A stretch of 64,000 bases of DNA from Sorex araneus (lineage: Eukaryota > Chordata > Mammalia > Eulipotyphla > Soricidae). Location of the stretch: the NCBI RefSeq assembly GCF_027595985.1, contig NC_073303.1:326863679-326927678 (forward strand). Reading direction: 5' to 3'. Under the pieces are notes generated by a model. That model was not told the DNA's origin. It did not search any database and worked only from the letters and a program-made list of their open reading frames with translations. Made by a program: the position numbers and the translations under genes. Shown in pieces: positions 57,424 through 64,000 of this stretch. Every line of letters begins with the position of its first letter. Position 1 is the stretch's first letter.

Positions 57424-58790
57424 GCTTATTGTTTCATTTGAAGTTGACTCAGCTGTTCTTTATTCATTGAGATTTAAAAAAGTTAATGCTGTAATGCAAT
57501 ATAATACATGTATGTAAGTAATGGTGCAATGTAATGATTTTGTGGCCAGGCAGCTGTACCTGTGCTCCTGTGGTGTGAATAGGAAGCAGAAGAGCCTTTT
57601 ATACTGCTGAGTTCCTTCTCTACGCCATTGACCACATGGCACACCAACATTTTCTCCTAAACTTTTACAATGGGAATTGTTGTCAACTGCTTTCTTATTT
57701 ACTAAGAATATTGCTCCTGCACAATAATGTCTTAAATCTATTTACATAACATTAACTAGAACAGTTTATGACACTTGTGTCACTGTGAAAGTACAAATTT
57801 GTATTCATATATCATTTCTTAGGTCATTTCTTGCTTTATTTTTATTTTGATATTCTACTTGGATCAAATACACGAGACAAAGGAAAAAATAAGGCACAAA
57901 TAATCTAGCCTAGCTCACCTGCTAAAAATCTTTTGTTACAAATGAACTCATGATGCAATTACAAAGGAAGTTAAAAAAGCAGACAATAATATAAGAAAAA
58001 TAAAATCAGTTCATTGTGATTGAAAAGATGCAAATTATTTTAAATAATTTTTCTAAAGTAACAATGCTTAAGTCCTCCTCTTTATCTTAAATATTAAGAC
58101 ACATTTCGGTTCTACTCTGTTGTTTAACTAGTTTTAATATAAAATATTTTAGCCATCATCTAAATAATTTGATTCTATCTTTCCCTCATCCTCACTCCCT
58201 GCCAAGCTGGAGGTTTCAGGAAGATTCCAATGTTTGTCCACTTTTAAATCTTTGGGAAGGGAAAATTAGGCCCTGTTTGTGGAACATTGCACAAAAGTAT
58301 ACTCAGAATGTGAGGATTTCAAGGAAAACATAAAAGTCATAAAAGAGAGAAAAGCTGAACATTTGATTGTTTAAATGAAAGATTATTTTTGTTCTTATAT
58401 ATTATTCCTCCCAACTACAAGTTAAATAATCAGATCTTTCCAAGGCAAAGAATGTTTATCTGTATTATTAGAAAACAGTTTATATATCATTTAATGAATA
58501 GTTTTCCAAACAGACTTATATTTGGTGAAAATGATATAACATTAACTTCTGCTTCATAATATCTTTCTTTATTAACCTACAGAAATATCATTAGATATTT
58601 TGCTATTAGATAGTTGACTATTTGAGATTAGTATTCTCAGAACTGTTTTGCAGAAATCTATAAACCTGATTAACATTGTAGATAAAACAAAAAACCATAA
58701 AATTATTATTCTCCGTTTTTCAAATTTAAAAATCATGCTAATAACCTAATATGGTGAAAGTTGATACAAAAATTGAGTGAAAATAAAAAA
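57424..58790. other. AT-rich unique sequence
   Basis: About 1.4 kb with nothing recognised. Confidence 0.45.
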
Positions 58791-58985
58791 GAAGGGACTA
58801 GGGGCCGGAGCGATAGCACAGCGGGTAAGGCGTTTGCCTTGCACTCGGCCGACCCGGGGTTCGATCTCCGGCACCCCATATGGTCTCCCAAGCACCGCCA
58901 GGAGTAATTCCTGAGTACAAAGCCAGGAGTAACCCCTAAGCATCGCTGGGTGTGACCCAAAAAGCAAAAAAAAAAAAAGGGACTA
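58791..58985 (+). mobile_element. SOR SINE, class A, with target duplication
   Basis: GAAGGGACTA at 58791-58800 and AAAGGGACTA ending at 58985 flank a near-consensus copy at about 58801-58976. A box TAGCACAGCGGG, B box GGGTTCGATC, tail GTGACCCAAAAAGC then 13 A's. Confidence 0.97.
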
Positions 58986-59744
58986 AAGAGATGTTGACAA
59001 TAGATAAAAGACCAATAGTGTACACTGAAATTTACATAATTTTCTATTAGAGTTTTCCCACCAGCTTAATATGGTATGCAATAACCATAAAAATGAAGAA
59101 CTGGATAAATTTTAACAAATTTCTATTAAAAAGTTGTACAAAACTCTGAAAACATTATTGAAATATAGTGGAAGTATAGTAGAATATAAGTGGATCATAA
59201 GGCTTTATGTAGTTAAAAATGGAGCTTTTACTATAAGTAAAACTTGTGCTACTCAGTCATCACAAATCAATGGATAGTACCTAGCTTAAAGTACCTGTAA
59301 CAAAGAAAAGCTTCATTTTAATTTTCAAGCTGTTATTGATAAAGTATGAGTACTACTTTCTGACTCATGTATGCTGTTCATTTATGTTGGTGATGGTTCA
59401 CATCCAAGCTTAAATTAGAGTCCATCAGAAGGAAGATAATAGCAGAAGAGTAGTCTATGGCTGGAAATCTATCTATTCATACAAAGTACCTCGAGTAATG
59501 TGTTAATTAGAACTCAATGTAGAACAATATGAACTTTTAAGAAGCTAATCTTTGGGGCATATATATAATATTTATTTACACATAGTTGCATGTATATTTA
59601 TATATACATTTATGTTTTGTATTTATGTACGTAAAGTGGAGATTATCAAGTTGCAGATTTAGAGTTCTTCTTCATAGTATTGGTGTTACTCTATTGACAG
59701 CTCAAAGAGTTAAACTATTGTGAATGGGATTGTTTTTTAATATT
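58986..59744. other. AT-rich unique sequence
   Basis: Nothing recognised. Confidence 0.4.
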
Positions 59745-59889
59745 ATTTTTTTCTTTTTTATTTTTTGCACAAAGGAAAGCCATGGACTTTTGGGCCTTGA
59801 TTTTGTAATCTTTCACTGTTCTATACAAATATATTGCTTCTAGGAGCCTTTTGGTAGCTTTCTGGTAGCCTCAAGAATTGCCTTGGGAT
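59745..59889 (-). mobile_element. LINE-1 ORF2 segment in inverted orientation
   Basis: Read on the minus strand this matches L1 ORF2 just upstream, in L1 order, of the plus-strand segment that starts at about 59890. Landmarks on the plus strand are AAAGCCATGGACTTTTGGGC and TTGATTTTGTAATCTTTCAC. It is the inverted 5' part of the neighbouring copy. Confidence 0.65.
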
Positions 59890-60872
59890 CAGCTTAACTA
59901 AGGATGTAAAGGAACTGAGCAGAGAAAATTACACAATGCTACTTCAAGAAATAAAAGTGGAGACGAGGAAATGAAGACACGTCCCATGATCATGGATTGG
60001 AAAAATTTACATGGTTAAAATGGCAATACTCCCCAAAGCATTATTCAGTGCAGTCTCTGTAAGGATACCTTTGACATTTTTCAAAGAAATAGACCAAACA
60101 CTCCTGAGATTCATATGGAACAATAACCTCCCCCCCCCCCCCCAATCAATCACTAAAGCGGTCCTTGGGCAGAAGAAGATGGGAAGCATCACATTCCCCA
60201 ATTTCAAACTATACTACAAAGCAGTAGTAATTAAAACAGCATGCCATTGAAATAATGACAGACCCTCAAACCAACGGACTAGAATAGAATGTCTTGATAC
60301 AAACTCTCAAATATATAATATTTTAATCTTTGAAAAAGGAACAAGAAATATGAAGTGGAGCAAGGAAAGGCAATTCAATAATTGGTGCTGGAAAAACTGT
60401 ACAGCTGCATGTGAAAAAATGAACTAAAATCTCTATCTGATGCCCTGCACTAAAGTCAGATCAACACCAGATCTATAAGGCACATAGAATAAAACATAGC
60501 TAAAACCCTCCATGACATTGAACCTAAAGGCATCTTCAAAGATGAAGCAGCACTGACCACTCAAGAGGAAACAATGATAAAAAAATGGGACTACATTAAA
60601 CTAAGAAGCTTTTACACTTCAAAACTAATGATGATCAATATACAGATAGCCCATAAAAAGGGAAAAATTATTTATCCAATACCCATTTGATAAAGGGTTG
60701 ATATAAAAAATATATAAGGCACTAGTAGAACTTCTGAAGAAAAAAAATCCAACCCCAGAAAAAAATGGGGGGGGAAGATATGACTAGAAATGTCCTCAAA
60801 GAAGAAATACAAATGGCTATAAGGCACATGAAAAATGCTCTCAGTCACTAATCATTAGGGAGATGAAAATCA

Positions 60873-61082
60873 AAACACACTGATAGTGGGGCTGGAGTGA
60901 TAGCACAGCGGGTAGGGCGTTTACCTTGCACGCGGCCGACCCGGGTTCGAATCCCAGCATCCCATATGGTCCCCTGAGCACCGCCAGGGGTAATTCCTGA
61001 GTGCATGAGCCAGGAATGACCCCTGTGCATTGCCGGGTGTGACCCAAAAAGCAAAAAAAAAAAAAACAAACACTGATAGTGG
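60873..61082 (+). mobile_element. SOR SINE, class A, nested in L1
   Basis: The SINE is about 60890-61066. AAACACACTGATAGTGG at 60873-60889 recurs, with a slight change, up to 61082, so the insertion post-dates the L1. Head, A box and B box (GGGTTCGAATCCC) are consensus-like and the tail is long. Confidence 0.97.
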
Positions 61083-61109
61083 CTCACAGCACAGAACCTG
61101 GCAGCCATC

Positions 61110-61134
61110 AAAATAAAATAAAATAAAATAAAAA
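61110..61134. repeat. (AAAAT)n short tandem repeat
   Basis: Five AAAAT-type units within the L1 ORF2 region. Confidence 0.9.
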
Positions 61135-61856
61135 CAACCAGTGCTGGCATTGATGTGGGGAGAAAGGGACTCTCATTCATTTTTGGTGAAAATGTCAATT
61201 GGTCAAGCCTCTTTGGAAAACAATATGGACTTAGAATTGAGCTTCCAGTTGACCCAGCAATATCACTTCTGGGATTATTCCCTGGAGGCCTAAAAACATA
61301 CAGCAGAAACACCATCTGCACTTCAATATGCATTGCAGCACTATTCACAATAGCCAGTATCTGGAAACAACTCGAGCCCCAAAACAGGCAACTGGTTAAG
61401 TAAACTCTGGCACATCTACACAATGGAATACTATGCAGTTGTTAGAAAAAATGAAGTCGTGAAATTTGCTTATAAATAAATGGATATGGAGACTAACATG
61501 CTGAGCCAGTCAAATGAGTCAGAAAGAGAGGAATAGATATAGAATGACTGCATTCATTTATGAGATTAAAAAAATAGTGTGGGACTAATATCTAAGGCCA
61601 GGGAAAATAGGAGAGCTAATAATATCAGACTAATATCCATGGCTAGGAGGACTGGTCAATGGTTGAAGCTTGTCACATTGTGTGTGGGGCAAAGGGCAGT
61701 TAGGATAGAGAATAGACCAGTATGACAATAATAGTTGGAAACAATCACTCTGGACAAGAACTAAGTGTTGAAATTCAGTAAAGGGATATACATGATAATT
61801 TTTCAGTATCTTTATTTCAAGTCATAATGCTCAAAAGGAAAAAGTGAGACAGAGAC

Positions 61857-61864
<8 letters not shown>

Positions 61865-61926
<62 letters not shown>
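61865..61926. repeat. (AG)n microsatellite
   Basis: About 31 AG units inside the L1 3' UTR. It produces the Ser-Leu frames on the minus strand. Confidence 0.98.
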
Positions 61927-61930
<4 letters not shown>

Positions 61931-62035
61931 AAAGTGCCTGCCACAGAGATGGGAAGGATACAGGGAACATTGGTGGTGTGAGATGCATACTGGTGAATGA
62001 ATGGGTGCTGGAAAAACAAAACAAAACAAATAACC

Positions 62036-62520
62036 CACAGAGTTACACTGAACAGAGTAAAAGTCTAAAGGGAAAGGAAATTAAAGATAGAAGTCATTTA
62101 AAGTGAATTTAGGTTAGAAGTGAGATGGGAAGAGGTGGCTATAAACTTAGACAAATATACTTGTTACTTGAATACCTTTCACCATAACAATGATTAGTGA
62201 AGGCAGACAAAAAAAGAAAAATCTGAAAATATAGTGATAAAAATATAGAAAAATATAAAATTAGTTTTTTAGGGTAAAATTATAAATTCAGCAACTTTTC
62301 TTATATTTTCCCTGCCATGCTCAAATAATTACTGAGCACTTGGTAGTAGTCTGTTCTGATAATTGAATCTTGCTACTTTTCTTCAGAGCTTTTTATTCAT
62401 AATAAGAGATAAAATATTAGAAAGAATAACAGGCTTAAAATTCGTCCAGCTGCATCCCACATTGATAAACAAGTTTCTTCTAAAATATTTACCTGGTGAT
62501 AATTCATGACCCTGTTTGAA
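62036..62520. other. AT-rich unique sequence
   Basis: Nothing recognised. Confidence 0.4.
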
Positions 62521-62770
62521 CTCTTCCTCTTCCTCTTCCTCTCCTCCTCCTCCTCCTCCTCCTCCTCCTCCTCCTCCTCCTCCTCCTCCTCCTCCTCCTC
62601 CTCCTTCTCCTTCTTCTTCTTCTTCTTCTTCTTCTTCTTCTTCTTCTTCTTCTTCTTCTTCTTCTTCTTCTTCTTCTTCTTCTTCTTCTTCTTCTTCTTC
62701 TTCTTCTTCTCCTTCTCTTTCTCCTCCTTCTCCTCCTTCTCCTCCTTCTCTTCCTCCTTCTCCTTATTCT
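62521..62770. repeat. (TCC)n-(TTC)n trinucleotide tract
   Basis: About 22 units of TCC/CTC type up to 62604, then about 33 uninterrupted TTC units (GAA on the minus strand) to 62710, then mixed TTC/TCC. The poly-Lys, poly-Arg, poly-Ser and poly-Phe frames are artefacts. Confidence 0.98.
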
Positions 62771-63475
62771 TCTGTTTTGGACACTTAACATGTGCAAAGA
62801 TTTTTGTGAGATTATGAGGTAGAAACAAAATTAAAATAGAAGTAGATACTTGGAAAAGTCAGACTTAATCCTAATACAAACAAAGCCATAAAGCAAATTA
62901 GTATGAGTTAGCCATCTAAATTTTATAGAAAGAGATAAGTATACAGTAGAACACAAGGATAAAAGTAGGATATTCTGGGTCCTAAAATATCAGATATGAA
63001 TGGTGAGTTCATTCCTCTCAAAAAGTCTTTGATACATGATAGAAAACTAGAACAAAATCTGGCATATAGTGGGTCTAGGTGTTTTTCCTATCCCTAAAAG
63101 AAGTTTAAAATACTTAAGCTTTGCTGCATTCTTGAAGTTTAGCCAGAAGGTGAAGGGTACAGGACCTGGGCCAAATTCCTTATTATTTTGATGACTGTGC
63201 CTGCAGTATCTGTAATATCACTGCAAAATAGGAGAGTGCTGCCAGTAATCTGAACTAGCAGGTGGAAATGGGCAGAAGCAGATGGAGTGGAATTGAAAAA
63301 AAAAAACAGAAAATAAAAAACAAACAAACAAAAAACCCACCCAGATCTTTAGTTAAAAGTTCCAAGAATAATTAATACTGAGAAAAAGGCAATGAATTAA
63401 AAGAAGATAACTATTTACTAGCAATAAAGTAATTAGAGGGAATAAAAATAATTTTGAAACAAGCATGTTCAAGAT
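62771..63475. other. AT-rich unique sequence
   Basis: A-rich (AAAC)n-like sequence lies at 63297-63336. Nothing else is recognised. Confidence 0.4.
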
Positions 63476-63860
63476 CCTTCCAAAAATGAAAGAATAAAAA
63501 GTGGCCATCTCAATGGATGTCAAATGGGAATCTTATAATATCTATCTTTTTTTTTTTAATTTTTGGGTCACACCTGGCGATGCACAGGGGTTACTTCTGG
63601 CTCTTCACTCAGGAATTACTACTGGCGGTGCTCAGGGGGCCATATGGGATGCTGGGATTCGAACCCGGGTTAGCCGCATGCAAGGCAAATGCCCTACCTG
63701 CTGTGCTATCGCTCCAGCCTCATAATATCTATCTATTTTTTTAATAAAAACCAATGTAAGTAAGTATGTACATTGGTTTTTACATAAAAAATAGATATTA
63801 TAAGATTCCCATTTGACATCCATTGAGATGGCCACTTTTTATTCTTTCATTTTTGGAAGG
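63476..63860. repeat. Large palindrome with a SINE in its left arm
   Basis: 63476-63546 is the reverse complement of about 63790-63860 with essentially no mismatch. After removal of the SINE, the arms extend inwards through AATAAAAACCAATGTA and TACATTGGTTTTTAC to a centre near 63768. Each arm is about 100 bp with a very short spacer. Confidence 0.93.
63533..63738 (-). mobile_element. SOR SINE, class A, inside the palindrome
   Basis: The SINE is about 63547-63720, flanked by ATAATATCTATCT on both sides (63535-63547 and 63722-63734). Near-consensus body, antisense B box GGGATTCGAACCCGGG, head end GCTATCGCTCCAGCC. Confidence 0.96.
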
Positions 63861-64000
63861 AGGAGCGATAGAACAGTGGGTAGGGCATTTGCCTTGCACA
63901 AGGGCCAAACCAAGTTCAATTCCTCCGTCCCTCTCTGAGAGCCCAGCAAGCTTCCGAGAGTATCCCGCTGGCACGGCAGAGCCTGGCAAGCTACCCGTGG
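63859..64000 (+). mobile_element. SOR SINE, class B, cut by the window end
   Basis: GGAGGAGCGATAGAACAGTG head, B-box-like AGTTCAATTCC, and both GCAAGCT motifs before the window ends. It begins directly at the outer edge of the palindrome's right arm. Confidence 0.93.

Larger units (their letters stand above)
59890..62035 (+). pseudogene. LINE-1 ORF2 3' half and 3' UTR, broken
   Basis: The reverse-transcriptase-distal part of ORF2 can be followed from GGATCAGCTTAACTAAGGAT. It continues through ACTATACTACAAAGCAGTAG near 60210, GCAGCACTATTCACAATAGC near 61334 and ACACAATGGAATACTATGCA near 61418, then into the 3' UTR. Frames are interrupted, there is a C14 run at about 60130, and a class A SINE sits inside at 60890. 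The 3' UTR contains an (AG)n expansion. An A/C-rich tail lies at 62012-62030. Confidence 0.9.

Noticed and set aside
60848..61423. 191-codon minus-strand frame
   Set aside because: Antisense of L1 ORF2 and of the nested SINE. L1 coding sense is the plus strand here.
62397..62828. Lys/Glu-rich and Arg-rich frames
   Set aside because: Direct translation of the trinucleotide tract; not a nuclear-protein exon.
63476..63860. Terminal inverted repeats of a DNA transposon
   Set aside because: No transposase or interior is present. The two arms meet almost directly once the SINE is removed, so a palindrome describes it better, though a foldback element is not excluded.

Overview
This is 64 kb of mammalian nuclear DNA with no protein-coding gene that I can support. 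The source is very probably a shrew (Sorex, Soricidae). The evidence is roughly 55 copies of a tRNA-derived SINE whose consensus begins GGGCTGGAGCGATAGCACAG and carries the B box GGTTCGATTCC. I recognise this from memory as the shrew SOR family; no database was searched. All open reading frames are short, have many stops around them, and fall on SINE, LINE-1 or microsatellite sequence. I see no exon with splice sites and recognisable protein similarity, no CpG-island promoter, no rRNA, and no stand-alone tRNA gene. The window reads as intergenic or deep intronic sequence.

Two SINE classes share one tRNA-like head. Class A (about 170-185 bp) continues with a body containing GGAGTAATTCCTGAGTGCAG and GTGTGACCCAAAAAGC and ends in an A-rich tail. 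Class B (about 245-260 bp) continues with a body that contains GAGCCYGGCAAGCTACC twice and a small palindrome around TATTCGATA, and ends in (GACAGT)n with no poly-A. Several copies have clear target-site duplications (TSDs). Many more copies are old and eroded.

LINE-1 is the second component. There are 5'-truncated young 3' ends with TSDs (215-748, 13554-13887, 51922-52188, and a minimal one at 44201-44236). There is a ~2.3 kb copy with a 5' inversion and a SINE inserted in it (59745-62035). Older ORF2 and 3' fragments lie at 7664-8030, 17765-18000, 26380-26985 and 33080-34545. Two longer insertions (10851-11474 and 48340-48812) join an L1-like 3' tail to unusual 5' sequence that is GC-rich in the first. 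A ~770 bp insertion at 20483-21251 ends exactly like class B SINEs and may be a relative or source of their body.

Other components are an ERV-like repeat present twice (about 17180-17745 and 56190-56710), a CT-rich minisatellite downstream of a TATA-like box (16500-17010), and long polypyrimidine tracts at 18189-18570 and 62521-62770. There are also (AC)n, (GT)n, (AG)n and (AAAT)n microsatellites, eroded mammal-wide repeats (MIR/L2-like), and a ~100 bp-arm palindrome split by a SINE at 63476-63860. Nothing here forms an operon or pathway. The story is layered retrotransposition, with the nesting order readable from the TSDs.
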